DNA of 64,000 nt. Origin: Ostrinia nubilalis (taxonomy: Eukaryota > Arthropoda > Insecta > Lepidoptera > Crambidae). Location: NCBI RefSeq assembly GCF_963855985.1, contig NC_087119.1:784001-848000 (forward strand), read 5' to 3'. Positions 12,401-26,760 of the stretch are shown one piece after another. Numbering within the stretch: the stretch's first letter is position 1; every line of letters begins with the position of its first letter. The notes below the pieces were generated by a model that saw only the letters and a list, made by a program, of their open reading frames with translations, had not been told where the DNA came from and made no database searches. The translations under genes were made by a program, and so were the position numbers.

Positions 12401-15400
12401 AACCATCCCAGAAATATTCGCTCCACTTTACCAGTAGTAAATTAGTAAACCTCCGTATTAACTAATTGAAAATGAACCGAAGCAAGCACGATAACATTGT
12501 CATTCAGAATGAAATCACTAAGCAGAAGATCAGAATAGATTTGTACCGAACGTGGCTGTTGGAAGTGTTTTACTCAAGACAACAAAAGTTACTAATGACA
12601 TAGCAATTCCTCTAAGCTTGAAGCAATATCAGTTATTTTTCACGCTTTACAAACTTGGACGATAACAGCGTCTGAGAAAAATCTCGTCATATACTTTCTT
12701 GAAAAGGATATGAATCCAGTCAAGGGTGAATTTCTCGCGCTATAGTGTAAACTTAGAGATCGCGAGAAGGGAGGGCACGTTTGTATTGAAAAGAATAAAA
12801 TCTTTAATCCTATTACTTCCTGTTAAATGGAAAGACATATTGTTAAGATTGTTTTTCTTTGTTTGCACAAATAAAGGAAAATACTCATAGCCGCATATAA
12901 GGCGGATTTTACTGAAATTTAATGTTAGAAACCCAACTTTATTTGAGACCTTAGAAATTATTCACGGGTCTGCGGGCGGCCGTCCGTCAGTCAGCCAGAG
13001 TTGATGTGAGATACGCTAGTGTTAATTAGTCAAAGAATTTAGCATTTAAATTACAATTCGACACGTTCATTGGTTTTAGATGGCAAGCAATTTACAAAAT
13101 CATTGTGACCAATAGATAAATTCCGACAAACTACATGGACAATTGATTTTTAGGCTACATTATAATTTACTTAGAGATTCTTCAACAATATCAGCTACAA
13201 ATAATATATCCTCCTAAAATAAGGGCATAAACAGTTAGATGTAAACGTTAGTTGACCTTCATCTTTGAGACATCGCTGAAGTGTATTGGCGCGGAGTATA
13301 AGCGGGGAAATCTCACGAAGTGATTACTTTCAAACTTGGCGGTGCATCTGGATCAACCTGATGGTCCTGTCGGTTGGCCAACTCTCACCATTATTTGGAG
13401 GCGTCAAAAATGTTTCGCTTCTAAAAATGAGCAAAGTTAGCGGCGCATCAGTTAGCTGAGCTCGTGTAACGTCAGCCGTCGGCTCTTCGGCACCTGTCAC
13501 GAGTCCCGCGTGTAAATCAGAATAACTGGCAGTGCTTATTTTTTAAGGGCTGTCGTTTTACGGATTATTTTGAGTTTGCTGACATTATGGAGGAATGTAG
13601 TTGGTTGCTTGTGTATATATAGTGGCCTGTCGGAGTAGCTCACTAAGAGTGATGATGCATTAGAATTAGAACTTGGACTAAAATTTTTAGGATTAATATT
13701 AATAATTAAGGATACTTTATTGAAGCTGGCATATGCCAAAGATTGCAAGTGCTTTTGATTGTTTATTAGCGAAACTCAAGGCTATTAACTTAAAAGATTC
13801 CATCTTAAATAGGTAAATAACGTATAAAGATTCCACTTAAGTAACTGTAAGGCGGTGTGATATCGGAGATAATTAACTCATTACATTGATGGTGCGTGTT
13901 CTCATACGTCAAAGCCTAAGCCTTCGCTTAGGCTTTACGAAACACAGTAGATAAGCTAATCTGTACGAACGATATTGGTTTTTGTAATTGTGTCTTAACG
14001 TATCCAATGTTAGAGGATAAAGCTAAAATATTGGGGAAGCCACTCGTACTAATTGATTAGATATTCTGTACTTTGCCTATTGATATAAAATAATACGAAG
14101 CCATGTGATTGATTTAATGAGCTTCTGAAAAAGCGGAAAATAAATTCTAACGTAATTATTATGATCATTTAAGCTTTTTTAATTTGTGCAAATCGTCAGG
14201 CAATTACAATAAAATCTTACATTAGGTATAGAATTAAGAAAGACTAGCTCTCGAACCACAAAGAAGGGATTTAATTATAAATGTATGCTGTTATAACGTG
14301 CATCAGAAGGTGGTTACTATGTTAAGCCATCGATCCGGCTGAGCCATGTCTACCTATGGAGACTTAAGTAATAGGTAATAGGCAGTCCAGCATCAATGAC
14401 TTCAGTTGTTACAGTCACACAGGAATACACTTTGAAGGTTATAGAATACATTTCGGACATTAAACACCTCTTACATGAAACGTATTAAGTGTGTTAACCA
14501 ACCTTTTTTTTAATTAATAATTTTGAAATCGAAACAGCACCACGACGACGACGAAGTGTTAATGTTTTTTTTTACAAAAATACGGATTAAATTAATAATC
14601 CAGCCAGCGGTGGGGTGGCGAGAGAAAGCCGTATGCAAATATCAAAATGTTATATTTAAAGTGGTGTTTCATTTATTAATCCGATGTATCACGGAGAGAT
14701 TACTTGGCGTTTAGCGCGGGATATGTCGACTTGTGTGTGACCTTTATGTGAAATTTACAACAGCGAATGCACGTCCATTAATACCCTTCTCGCACATTCA
14801 GCGCATCTGCTCTCAATATCACTGAAAGCCTTTGACTGTCGCAAATTAGCATCGCATGTAAGGATTTGAATCTGTCAATAAACTTCAAAGTGCGCTTAGT
14901 ACTACCTAAAAGCCTTACTGGTGTATCAGAAGTTAGCGAATTGCGAGCCAGCCCAGACGTACCTTTGAGTCGTTGCAATCAGCTAAAACCCCACATACGA
15001 ACTATTTAATATGCTGTCCTTTAATCTCAGGCCACTTAATCAAATAGTTACACCCCTCGCCGTGCCTCGTAACAGATGTCTCTTCGGGAATAGTCGCTAT
15101 AGTCTCTATAAGTGAATATGAATAATTCTGCATGGAAAGTATTCGCCAACCTCCGTCCGGTTCGGTAGTTCGATTAAGTAATAAGTGTCACACACAAGAG
15201 CTGGTGGCCGTCTGTATAGTTCGTTAAAAGGAACGCTTCTGAATTCAATCTTTCCGCGTGTAGTGGGAGCAACATTCCAAAGAAAGTTTTCAGCATTTAA
15301 ATACGAACATTCATATAAATCTAACAACTTATTGCTCAGAAATTTTACGGTTCTTGGACACAAACGCGTAGCTTCAAGCTCAGTAGACAAGAAATCTATG

Positions 15401-18223
15401 CGTGTCTGAATAAAAAGTAGTTTACTTAAATATAGGAGTATTTATTTATTTGGTTTGGTGGAGTACATTGGTTAGAAATAAGGATAAATAGATGTCAGTG
15501 TGAGTTGAAAATTGCTGAGCGCAATTTTTTTTAATTTATATTGTTGGTAGCATTAATTTAATATCTGGGGGTTTTAATACGATTAGTAATATAATGTAGA
15601 GCCTTAACTGAACCTAATCCTGGGCGTTTTTTTAACTACCTACTAGACAAACGATTTCTCGCTTACGAAGTAAGGGCCACAGCTGCGATAAACAAATTAA
15701 TCACCCATCGGACCAATCACTTAGCGTCAAACCGAGAGCAGCTTGTCCTAAGTGTAACATGTCGGTAAGAGTTCTACGTAAGAAGATAATATAGGTGACG
15801 CATCTAAGCGTCCGAAGTTATGAACCCAATCAATTATTTCCATAATCTTTTTTTTATCACTTCGGCCAAAACGCTTGAACTTTCTGAAAGATGTAACATA
15901 AAGTCACCGCTTGTTCTAGTTTAGTGAAACAAAGTTTAAACCTGCATAAAATATGTGGCTTTGAGAAAAGTTGGCACATACTTGAATTTATGTTCGCACT
16001 ACTGCAATAAAGGTCAAGTAAATAACATCGGCAACGCAGCAAATCGAAATCAATTCCTTTCGAGCGATGGTTGAGCACAGGCGGGTTGCTGTCAACACTT
16101 AATTACCTCCGTACAGTTTCCGGCCGAGTGGGCGCCCTAGTGTCCCAGATCTAGCTATCTGTTGGTTCACTCGCGATACGAAAGGAAGATTCATTTATTG
16201 ACGATATCATACTCAAAGTCAAAGCTGATACATGCATAGACACGGCACACAGGTGCCCAGGCTAAGTCTCAAAAGTTAATTTAATTGCCGATCGATAAAA
16301 TCGTAATTATCTGAAAGTTCGCTTTGCAATTAAGAAAATAGCTCGTATTTTCGTTTCGCTAGAGAACACAAGTAGGTACCTCAATGTCAGTCATACTGGC
16401 TTATATAGATGTTTAGGCGTTGATATTATAATCTTTTTTCTACTCTATTTAAGCGTCTTAGGACTGCGAGCTTTGCATTTAGCCTTTGTCTAGCGAGGTT
16501 CGAGATCCAGTGCTAGGAACAATCACGCTATGAATGTAACGTTATAATAATTACTTAGCTTTTATTATCCTTATGCTAGTTTCTGAAGCTATACGAGAAA
16601 TGTTAAAAGTGCCAAAAATACAAAATTCAATATCTTCGCCTAGATAATATGCCTTCAAGGATCCGTTTGATAGTTCAGCAGGTGCCAGGTAACCAATGCC
16701 AAAGTGCAGCGCTTTGAGGCACGGCCCCTGGGAGCGGGCTCCCTCGTGCAAGCCCGGGGAGCACTTGCGATAGTGACTGACAAAGACGAACTTTGATAGA
16801 TTCCGCGACGAATGCTCTCGCTTTTAAATTGCGTTTGCAGTCAAAGAGGCTTTGGCGGTGACCTTGAAGAAAACTTGAAGCTTTATATCGGTGCATTACA
16901 TTCTTATTAAATATTGCCTATTTCATATCCATTTTCTTAAAGGAAGGTACCGTTCCGTGGCTTACCTACTAAACTCTTGAATACTTTCTTAATCCATCGC
17001 ATTTTTATGTTTAGGTAGGCATACTCGTAGGTACGAGTATTACGCCAAAAACAAAAGTTCAAATAGCTGGTGAAACCGTCAATACTAAATATCATTCATC
17101 AATTATTTCACCGACGCGAGCAAAATGTAGACATTTTATTTCGCTACAGATCCCCGCTAATCCTAAACGAAAGGATAATCTGCTTTTTACTTTATTGCTT
17201 CCGTGTTCGAGTATCACGTTGTGTCGCGGGCTTTTCATTTCTCGCTAAAATATGAGTTTCTGCTACTTATACGTATACCTACTAATTAGTTTACCATTTT
17301 TTGCTCCGTGCAGATGCGTGAATCGATAATATTCTAGCTATTTTGGTATTTGAAAGCACTCATGGCGCAGTATTATGTTACGACCAATTAATGGCCGAAA
17401 AATCACACTCATAAACAAGCTCGACCCGTCACTAGTCTCACAAACACACGGCCGAATGAACACCAAACATCAGTAGAAGGGGTGTCTGGTCTCCCCACAC
17501 TATTGGCGAAATATTAAAATTTCGTCGCTTAGGGTTCGTGTGTACTTACTTTACCAATACGCGCACTAATTGGTTTCGAAGCCCTGCATGTATGGTTTCC
17601 CTCGGCCATGGCGTTAAGGTCTACATTGGTAGATAAATTTCAGTCGGATCGTTTTGGTTTGTTCACATGAGCTTCAACATTGTTTACACAACGCATTTCC
17701 TGAAAACTTCCGCGATGAAAACAATGTTATTTTAATATCCATAATAATATATCATTTCAATTTACAAACAGAAATATGTTCCCACTGACACTTTTGATTA
17801 AATGGCCGGCAATGAAACACAGCCAGGGCACACGAGTCTTGGAAAGTGTAGGTATCCGTTATTGTAACCGCAACGAAGAAGCAGGAATATTATAACCAGT
17901 GATCAGTGATTGATCTCCTTAAACTTTGACACATGACCATGACGAAAAACATATTCTTAGCGCAATCAAAATGGTGTATTCTATAGTAAAATCGTATAAA
18001 AGTGCTTGTGTAAGTCTCAGCATTAATATTGGAACTTACTGATAAAAACCGCAAATATTTTTTATAAAACTTCACGCACCGGGTTGTATTAAATACATGT
18101 AGGTATTAGTGCTTAAATTCTGGGAGCTTATTGAAATGCGTTAATTGTGTTATTATTTTGCTAATTATGTTTTCAGTCAGTGCTCACTAGACCGTGAAGT
18201 GGTTTATATTTACAATATAGCTT
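9454..18223. other. Noncoding intronic or intergenic stretch
   Basis: No gene or bounded transposon is recognised across this AT-rich interval. The only clear local structure is an 11-bp hairpin at 13911-13936. A short GC-rich patch near 16690-16765 has open frames in two minus-strand readings, but nothing I can assign. The interval is most simply part of the fry intron preceding the exon at 21061. Confidence 0.4.
13911..13936. repeat. Perfect 11-bp hairpin
   Basis: AAAGCCTAAGC and GCTTAGGCTTT flank the four-base loop CTTC. The stem is a perfect inverted repeat. No poly-T tract or gene end accompanies it, so no role can be assigned. Confidence 0.6.
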
Positions 18224-18380
18224 TTGCCGTGGCTTCATCCGCGTGAATTAGGGGATAATTTTGGCAAATCCTTTCATAGTACACCCTACCTAGGTACTTG
18301 CCCTTAGTCTCTGGGGTCTAGACGTAGGGGCTTAGGCTTTGCGTTGATATCTCTCAGTCAGTCAGTCGGTCAAAAAGAAA
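18224..18380 (+). repeat. Decayed dispersed repeat ending in CAGT repeats
   Basis: It starts with an AGCTTTTGCCGTGGCTTCATCCGCG-like motif (cut here by substitutions) that resembles the heads of the better copies at 32258 and 42558, and it ends in a short TCAGTCAGTCAGTCGGTC run. Such sequences are typical of degenerate lepidopteran LINE/SINE 3' regions. The boundaries are approximate. Confidence 0.4.
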
Positions 18381-21060
18381 GTTCTATTTTACACGCAATT
18401 TTTATGTTTTTTCTCATGATAAGAACCTTCCTTGAAAACCGTTCTCAAGTTTTGCGCTTAACAACACAATCTGCGGTAAACATTATTTAACATCAGCCAT
18501 CAAAGTTTTAATGCTGCTTAAAGAACCTGCAATGTTGCTACATTTTCATAGAAAAACAAGATTTAGAATAGGTACAAGATGTAAAAGCAGTAGAGTGTTA
18601 AAATAAGAAAATCTTAGGTATTTACTGCCTTACGTTTCCACGAACCGCTACCACTCTTGTGTGAGATGGAAGAAAGTGCCTGCAAATGGCACTCTAAAGT
18701 ATTAGAAAGCTGTTTCGTCGTTGAAAAGACGGATAGCTGTGTTTTTTCGGTTGTACCTACACTTATGATTGTCTGTTTGGATATATTCCTGTAGTCTAAA
18801 TGGCTTACCTAGTATAATGTTTGTGCGATGTTTAATTAGACTTGACTTCATCTCGGGGGATTTCGGGTCTCTAAGCTGCCTCGAAGGGTACAAGAATATT
18901 CGTAGAAGAATGATACAATATTAATAGGTTTCATTATACCTACACCTACAAGTCGGAGTATCAGAAAAAATAAAATAATATCATTCATTAAATATGAAAT
19001 AATTTATGTATGTATAAGTTACCTCTAATAAAGTATGGTGACAATTTGCTCTGTCGTGCTAATCACACATGTAAGTAGTTGTGACTTGTGAGCAAGTACG
19101 AACTCTCATAAGTATGATGTTCCTAAGTAACATGCAAAGTTGAATTTGTTTTATATCGTGCTTGGAGTTACTTTTGCTGAACTCATAAGGCTATTTACTT
19201 GGCTTTATAGCAAAGTTCGTTAACTACAAACGATTTATTACGATTAGAGTAATATGAGATAAATGCCGATGAAAACAGTTCGTGTGTAATAAGCTGCATC
19301 AGGGCTTAAAACCATTGCAATATGAGCCACTTTACGTGAAATTGTGTTGATAACAAAATGGAGGCCTTGAATGGAATCCGCGTAAACCAAACAAAGGTAC
19401 GTGAAACTAAAAATAACGAACTTGCCGCAGCTCTGTGATCAAAAGGGGGCGTTTAAAATAGGTTTGACATAAAAGTCATGTACGGCAGGGGGCGGACGCG
19501 GGGCAATTAAACAAAACCACCGGCGCTGGCGACGGGTGAACAAAGCAAGTGGCGCAGATTTTGTTGGCGGACACAGTGGCTAATAACAAAGAGACAAAAA
19601 AAACTGTAACCCGACTATGGAAAAAATCGACTCGTTCGGATTTGATGATTGTGCGTTCAATTTAAAATGTGGCCTATGTTACTCGGGTCATAACAACAAA
19701 TGGATTGACACCTTACTGATTAAATTCGGATGAATAGTTTAGGCGCTATAGAGAAACATACTTGATATTTTACCTCAAAACATAAATCGCAAGGTCCACA
19801 AGAACATTAGAAGTATGTTATGAGCCTCTAAAACTTAAACTGTTTGACTCCTTGTACAAGATGATCGTCTGACTTGACGGGAAGTCCCAAGCTTTGATTA
19901 TAAAGTTGATGCCTTTACTTGAAGGAGCGCATTGATATCACAGTATTATGTTATCTAATGTGCTAATATGGAGACAGTTGGACGGCGCTTCTCGTGCCGA
20001 GTGCGTTAATAAAACGAGATTAATCCAACTTCAATCGGAAGAAACATCAACGGAAGTTTTCTGTTGTATTTATTTTACAGTCAGCGATTTGAAGCATGAA
20101 TAAGTATTGGCGATATTGCTTTCATTGTCCTGAAAAATAGCTAACCTTAAGTCCTGATACGATATATATTTTTTTATTTCAATAAATGCTGGGCACCATA
20201 AGTAAAGAAAGACAAATTATACGATCTTTATGTGCGTAGTGACCATACTGTAGTGACCCCTCGTTGAGTCTTCCTTTGAGCATGTGCTGGATACGCAGTT
20301 ATGAAAAGGCAAAAGGACATTCTGTTTTCAGAAAAAGTAAACAGGCACGGTGCACCCCTCTTGTTTGGAGTGCCTGCAGGTTATTTTTTATTCTGATGCC
20401 ATATTTGAAGGGTCTTTGCATGAGAGTAAAAACATTCATCCGTCCATCATAGACGATGACCAGTAACTGTTCGATGATTTTATTTATTTACTCAAGTGTT
20501 TTTTTACGTTAAAAAAGCTTAATTTAATTTTAATAATAACATTCCTGGCTTCCTTTTACGTTGGCGTTGCTTTATCGAAGCAATATCAATAATTAATTAT
20601 GTATTAATTAATATAATACAGCACATATCTGTAATAATACCAACATAATTTATCTATTCAATCGTGTTCTGTGAAAACGGTAAAATTGATTGAATATGAC
20701 TTTGTGTGCGCGCTGTTCAAAGTAATAATTGCTTTACTGAAACCACCGCATTGATTCGGGGAAAATTGGGTTAAGAATATACCTATCTGTAAACATTTTT
20801 AGGAATGTCGACGGTCATTCGGTAGCTTTGCGTCAGTCGGCAATTACCTCTTAAATCGAATGACATGTCTCGTCGAGTCAGATTTAAATGTTCGTGCCGT
20901 TTATCTTTTTTTTTATTTTTTTTATTTTTCTTTATTATTATTTATTCCACGGCAAATGACTTTTGAAGCAAGACAGCCTGTCTTAGAGGAGGGCCGACCC
21001 CAAATGGAAGAAGGTAGAGAAGTAGAATAAAGTACTGAATGTTTTTTCTGTTTGCCGCAG
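18381..21060. other. fry: End of the fry intron upstream of exon A
   Basis: No exon is seen before 21061. A polypyrimidine-rich run lies at 20906-20935, and a fragment near 20940-21020 (ending GGGCCGACCCCAAATGG) resembles a lepidopteran retroelement 3' region. The intron ends with TTTTTTCTGTTTGCCGCAG, a good acceptor. Confidence 0.45.
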
Positions 21061-21183
21061 GTTCGGAGAAGGAGCGCGGCACGCTGGACGCTCTGCTGTG
21101 CACCACCTACTGCCGCTCGCAGCTGTACCTGTCCCGCCAGCTGTCCCAGCTGCATCCCGAACTCACCATGCCCATGTTCTCAG
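21061..21183 (+). CDS. fry: Furry exon A (internal exon)
   Basis: This 123-nt exon lies between the acceptor TTTGCCGCAG at 21060 and the donor G|GTAAGC at 21184. It starts two bases into a codon and ends one base into the next. It encodes [18 protein letters not shown] and continues to PELTMPMFS, which I recognise as a block of the Furry N-terminal region that is strongly conserved among animals. Furry is a giant HEAT/ARM-like scaffold that binds and promotes NDR-family kinases (Tricornered/Warts type) in cell polarity, hair and dendrite patterning, and it associates with microtubules in vertebrates. The GC-rich codons contrast sharply with the AT-rich flanks. A fold-back transposon begins only 23 bp after the donor. 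Confidence 0.93.
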
Positions 21184-21206
21184 GTAAGCCACGAGGAAAG
21201 CTTATA

Positions 21207-21819
21207 CAGTGTGAGTCTTGATAAAGTGCACATATGAAAATGGGTGAAACTAGACCCATTTTTGTCCAAGGAAAAAATTACAAAAAATATGCGGGATTTT
21301 TTATAGATTTTTTTTCTTTCAATTACTTATTGTAACGAAAACATAATAACTTTTGAACTAAGAGGTATCCTTTTGTTATTCCTGATGAAATAAAAACAGT
21401 AATAATGCTAAATCACAGGTGATACTAATAAAATACATAAAATACCCAGAAAATGGCAACGTAATAATAAAATGTTATTTTTGAGAAAAATCTGTATTTT
21501 AATTTGTGTTTTTTTATTATTTGATAAATTTCTCCAAAAAATTTCCCCTATTACAGGTGGTTTCTATTACTTATTGTTATTCTCTATCGTATTTCCTTTT
21601 GTAAAATTAAAAAATCTTATGTATCCCTATCACAACGTTTGCTATGATCGTTTAAACTAAGTCGCTCCGGGCGCGCCATACACCTGTAATATGGGCATTA
21701 TTTGGAGAAATTTAACAATAAACCAAAAAAAACACGAATTAAAATTAGTGTCCGACCGATAAAAAATAGATCTTAGTTTCACCTATTTTTTATAGTGCAC
21801 TTGATCAAGACTCACACTG
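21207..21819. mobile_element. TA-flanked fold-back element in the fry intron
   Basis: The ends are inverted repeats starting CAGTGTGAGTCTTGAT, both flanked by TA as expected of a TA target duplication. Complementarity extends inward: about 50 bp of terminal repeat, and a second pair of blocks near 21500-21560 and 21675-21740 that share CACCTGTAAT and GGAGAAATTT. Total length is 613 bp with no transposase. It is a nonautonomous element of mariner-like type; the family is not certain. Confidence 0.8.
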
Positions 21820-21821
21820 TA

Positions 21822-24800
21822 TAGTGGGTACACTTACGAGTATATTACAAGTACGCAGGGAGCATGCTAGGTGCGTGAGAATCTTTTAAAGAGAGCCCGG
21901 CCGAAGTCTTCAGTTAGGACCACAGTTGAAGTAAACAGCAGGTAGGTATTCCGTTTTTATATTCAACGTGACGATCGACAAGCAATCTTGATCTTCGAAG
22001 CATTATTTAAGCCTTAATTTTAACTATACTCGAATTGTTTACACGAGCGAGTATCCAAATGGATTTCTAATTTCTAAAACAGTATTTTCAGCTAATCTAG
22101 GCTTGTCCTCCTCTCTCATAGTTTCCGTACTACAAGTATACTCGTACAGAACCCATAAATAAATGGTTGCGTATTGATATTACACTTCCATATTATTATT
22201 GTGTGAAGTGCCACTAGAAACCGCTAGTTCGAATCGAATAAACCACTGCACGGAGACATCATTTGTATTTACATAGGTACATGCAGCCCACCTCACCCCT
22301 TCAGGACACTGTTCGTTCGTATTTAGTGAAATGTATTTCCGCAGTATGCGCCCCAGCGGGTAGGCGCGAATTCGCGAATCTACCACCCCCTCTGCTAAAC
22401 CCCTCCCCCTCCAGGCGTGCTTGGACACCACGCCACTCGGCCGCCGCCACTGAAAACTCCGCGCTCGTGCCTTAATAAAATTATTGCTCAACCCTACTCA
22501 CGCATTGGCACTAACAACCGTAATGTAGCTTCAAATATGATAGTCGAATGTGTTCTGTTACATAATATTTTGTCTTCATCCCATTGTTGGAAAATCATAC
22601 AACTTGAAAGATGACCAAACCAACCCTAAAAGCATTTTCAATTCCGATCTGAAGGGCAGCGAAGAGTAAATACTTAGTTAGCATTATTGTATTTTCTCTG
22701 AATATTACTTCAGTTGTAATAATGACCACTCCCCTCCCCGTCTTCAGCTTCCAATGAAACCTGTTTTAATTACCCGGTGCAGTCCCCGCCGGCCCTCGAT
22801 ATTAAAAACGACGCAATTTCACCCCGTTATGTAACTACTCACAAAATATAATAACCATGTGATCGGCGCGGGAAGCATCACGTGCGATCAGGGATTATGG
22901 CTTCGTCCGACATATTTCATTTTATCAAACTAACAAAGCTCTCCCTGTTTGGAGGTACACAATTAGTTAATTATAAGAGGGAAACTATTTTTAAAGCACT
23001 GCGCGTAACGGTGAGTATCGCGCGGCTGCGGCTTATAATAAGTCCGCGGGCCGCGCCAGGAGCCCTAGGCCTTGTGTCGCATTACAATCTCGGATGTTGC
23101 GAATGCGCTTTGTTGGTTCGCTGTCAGCGCTGACCCTCGTGATCCCCGCTGATATGAATCCTCATTAGACCAGGATGCTTTTAAACAATTATACGGCCTC
23201 CAATATAAAAAGGGCGTACTTATGGCGAAATTGAAAACCGAAGGTACTGCGCTGATTGCGCAACAATACTCTGTATTTCGTTCTTAGGGAACCTTAAAAA
23301 GCCTGAAAAGTTGACCAAAGGTATTGAATTGATTATCCTTGGAACTTTGAGTTTGAATGCAAGGCTTCATCCGCGTGATCGCGGCAATGCCTAAAGAAAT
23401 GTTAGTCAATTCAAGGTTGGAAATAAGAAAAATCTAGGGCTTTTTGTTTCACGTGTACTTTCTACGTCAACTGTAACTTTTGCAAGAATTTGTAGCAACA
23501 TTTTTCTACGGCCGATACGACTACGAAACTGCTACGGTTGTAAGGCTGCTACACAGCTACGGGCTTATGCTACGGTATTTAGCTACGACTTACGACTACG
23601 AGTTACTTATCAACCATAGCCTATTTAGAAACACATCCAAATAATGTCTGTAATAATTAAATTTAAAAGGGTAGGCGTGAGTGGGCGCTTCCTCACAAAT
23701 GATTAAGTTATGTATTTATTAACTTGTTAAAGTCTACATTTCAATGTTTTGCTATTCCAAGAATCTATTAGGTGCGCTTGTTATTTATTCGTATAATAAT
23801 TAATGGGTTACTTTGTTAATTAGTCAAAGGCCGAAACACTTTGAGATGCGAGATGAAAAATTAAGATGATCTTTATACGTCGCACTTCAGTATAAAATCA
23901 AATTAGATTATCAAGATTATTAATCAAAGAGCTAACGTTTATTGATATCTCAAACTTTTTCGATAAAACAGAACGCCAACCTCTTCATTTCTTGACACTC
24001 TTTATAATGTACCAGCTGGCCCTGCGAACTCCTTACCCTCCAGTCAATGTGTGACATGAAGTGTCAATTGCTAAACATGGCAGTTCAAGCCGCGCGAGCC
24101 ATAATAAAAATTTTAATAAAAAACATGGCGGTGTGCAATGGCCTAATAATACACACTAACTTTTTTAAATATTTTAAAATGACTTAATTTAGGAATGGTG
24201 TAAATTGTAAAAGTTCTAGCCTGACTGCTCCTAGCACGACGTACGTGAAATGAGTGAAGTCCATGTTGTCAAACTTTTAAAGGCCGTTCATTAAAGTTTC
24301 TCGTTAGTTTAAAGTTGGAACTTTTCTGTTTCTTACATGACTTCTTTTAACCTAGATTATTAGATGGCGCGCGTAGAACGCAACCCATACTTTGCCTTAG
24401 TTCAAAGGACAAGTTGCGATGAAGGAGAGGAAGCCGTTTGAAATTAAGTTTTACCTCGCTTCGAATTTTTTAATTTTCTCAAAGTTATTTAAAACAAGTT
24501 TGCTTCGCCGATTGACGTCAGAGGACGCCACTGTAGTCGTGAACAACTTTTTAATTGATGACAAGACAAAAGAGAGAGGAAAATGACTGATGTATCTACA
24601 ACAACCTTGTCCGAGGTTCGTCAAAAAGCAATCAAAGAGTTTTCAAGGTGATTCCGAGCCGATGCCTTTTCATTACGTTCCATGGGGAGCGGAATCATTT
24701 TTCTGCTAACCTCCGCCCGAAAGCGATACATTGATTAGAAACGCTCTGTTTGTGTCCTAATGAAATATCAAACTTTTCGTAAAAGACCCTTTTTCTATAA

Positions 24801-26339
24801 AAAGAATTCTTAAGTATTTTTCTTTTACTAGTAAGGTTTCGACCTTAATAAGATAGCTTATTCCTTTTATAGATGTTGCAATATTATGTTAAATGGTTTC
24901 TTTAATTTATGGTAAGTTTAAATATTAAAATCCAATCAAAAACTCAAAATACATTGAATTTGTAAAGCTGTATGAGCGCGATACTTAATTTTTATTTATC
25001 AAATTTCAAGTCAATATTGAAGTATTTTTGTAATATTCATTTGAACTTGATAAAACCCACGCAGCTTAACTATTTAATGTCCGAGTCAAACAATGGCGGC
25101 TGTAATCCTTTGACACACACCTTCCACTTTGATAGTTTGATCCTTTGAAAGACATCGCTGCAAAGTGTTTCGGTAGAAGCGAATGTTTCGACGCAAAACA
25201 ACGAGCGCGAAGCAACGAATCGTTCAGGAATGCTGGCTGCATTCGTTTTCCTACAGCTTAAAACAGTCTCCGAGTTGCACCTTTGTGTCTTTTATCTCAT
25301 ATTTGAGACACTTTGAAATATTGCTGCACAAAATGCACTTTACTCTCTCTAGATAGCTGGCATCAATATTGAAAATTAAAAACGCTATTTTAAATCCTTG
25401 AAAAGATTCTGACAAAGGTGACAAGTTTCTTGCGCTGCATCTTCTCGGCACTGGTGGATTTATTGTCCCGATGCAGGTACTAAGTAGGGTTAAAATAATA
25501 CCAGGGGCGTTTAAAAGCGCTTTTTAAAAGCTGATTAAAATATATATTTTAATTAATACTAATGATTTGATTATAATATTTTGATTTTACAATTACAGTA
25601 TTTTTTGCTTATTAAGCACACGCATCGCTGGCCGTTTCATCAACTTCACACTTAAATAATGATAGAGCTCCAAAGTCTTTACTAGCAAATCAAATTAAGT
25701 AATTAGCATTACCGATCCGCAGAATTACCTATTTTAAAGCGCTCTTACTGTTCCACAACAATTATTGAAAATTTTGTATGTTTTCCCAATTAATCAATAC
25801 GATTTAAAGAGGATTCCGGATTTACTACAATGAGTTCGGACCGAAATGCGAATTAGTTTTCAATCGCACATTTAAACAAAGCCGATAGTAACTTCATTAT
25901 TGTTATTAAATTATTAATACGTAATGATAATAAAACGCAACCATTTTATCAGGATCGCACTTGGCTTAGGGCAGTGCTTTCCTTTGACACCAGCCTAGAG
26001 CTGAGACACTTAAGTGTGAACCAAGAATAATAATAACAATAAATGCTTTTTTGACAAAAGAACATGTGATTAATATCGAAACGTATTTTAAAGATAAGAA
26101 GATTAGGCTGTAAAGATTGATAACAATCAACGTAGATTTCTAATTTTCTATCACTAACTTTCGATATAATATTAACGCCGAACTATCTTAATTCATGTCT
26201 TATCACTCCTTAACGCACCAAATTACTTTTTTCATTAATATGAGCTATATCAAACGATATACCTACATAGTGATTAGTGGAAATCTTTTACAAATTATGC
26301 AATAAGACATAATTTTCATGTGTTGTCATAACTGTTTTT
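21822..26339. other. fry: fry intron, no gene recognised
   Basis: Apart from the CTACG-rich patch at 23506-23606 I see no bounded element or exon. A GC-rich stretch at 22360-22475 has open frames on both strands without domain similarity, consistent with composition alone. Confidence 0.4.
23506..23606. repeat. CTACG-rich short-period repeat
   Basis: CTACG or TACGACTACG recurs about eight times at irregular spacing of 6-18 bp (for example CGACTACGAAACTGCTACGG and CTACGACTTACGACTACG). It is the densest of three such clusters in the window. Confidence 0.5.
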
Positions 26340-26356
26340 GTATTATATTTTATTTT

Positions 26357-26760
26357 TAGGGTTCCGTACCTCAAAAGGAAAAACGGTACTTTTATAGGAT
26401 CACCTTATTTTCCGTCCGTCTGTCAAGACCCTTTTTCTCATGAACACGTGGACGTATAAAGCTAAAATTTTTACCAAATACTCAAGTCTACCGTCCCTTA
26501 GATTTGTGAAAAAATCAAACTTCTAAGCCAACGTAATCAAAAGATACAGCCGTTTATGCCGCAAATTTCTGCAAATTTATGACACTCACAAGGGAATCAA
26601 AACCTACGGAGTACTTCCCGTAACTCAAAATCTTGTGGTACGAAGCAAAGTCTTATGGCACAACCACGTCTTAAATCATTCCAATCAGAAAATTAATAAT
26701 ATCATCACGCAGATGCATTAGTTAACCATCGATATAATAGTTTTTACAGTTAAACCATTG
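26357..26760 (+). repeat. Dispersed lepidopteran repeat with AGGGTTCCGT head
   Basis: It begins AGGGTTCCGTACCTCAAAAG, continues with CTTATAGGATCACC- and CCGTCTGTC-type motifs, and runs into GATACAGCCGTTTATG. This arrangement recurs widely in moth and butterfly genomes, which is known rather than tested here. No coding sequence is present. The right boundary is approximate. Confidence 0.55.

Noticed and set aside
16551..16751. Minus-strand frame with GYLAPAELSNGSLKAYY, faintly like a kinase Y-x-A-P-E segment
   Set aside because: Only a few residues resemble a kinase APE region, DFG and HRD parts are absent, and no splice-bounded exon structure supports it.
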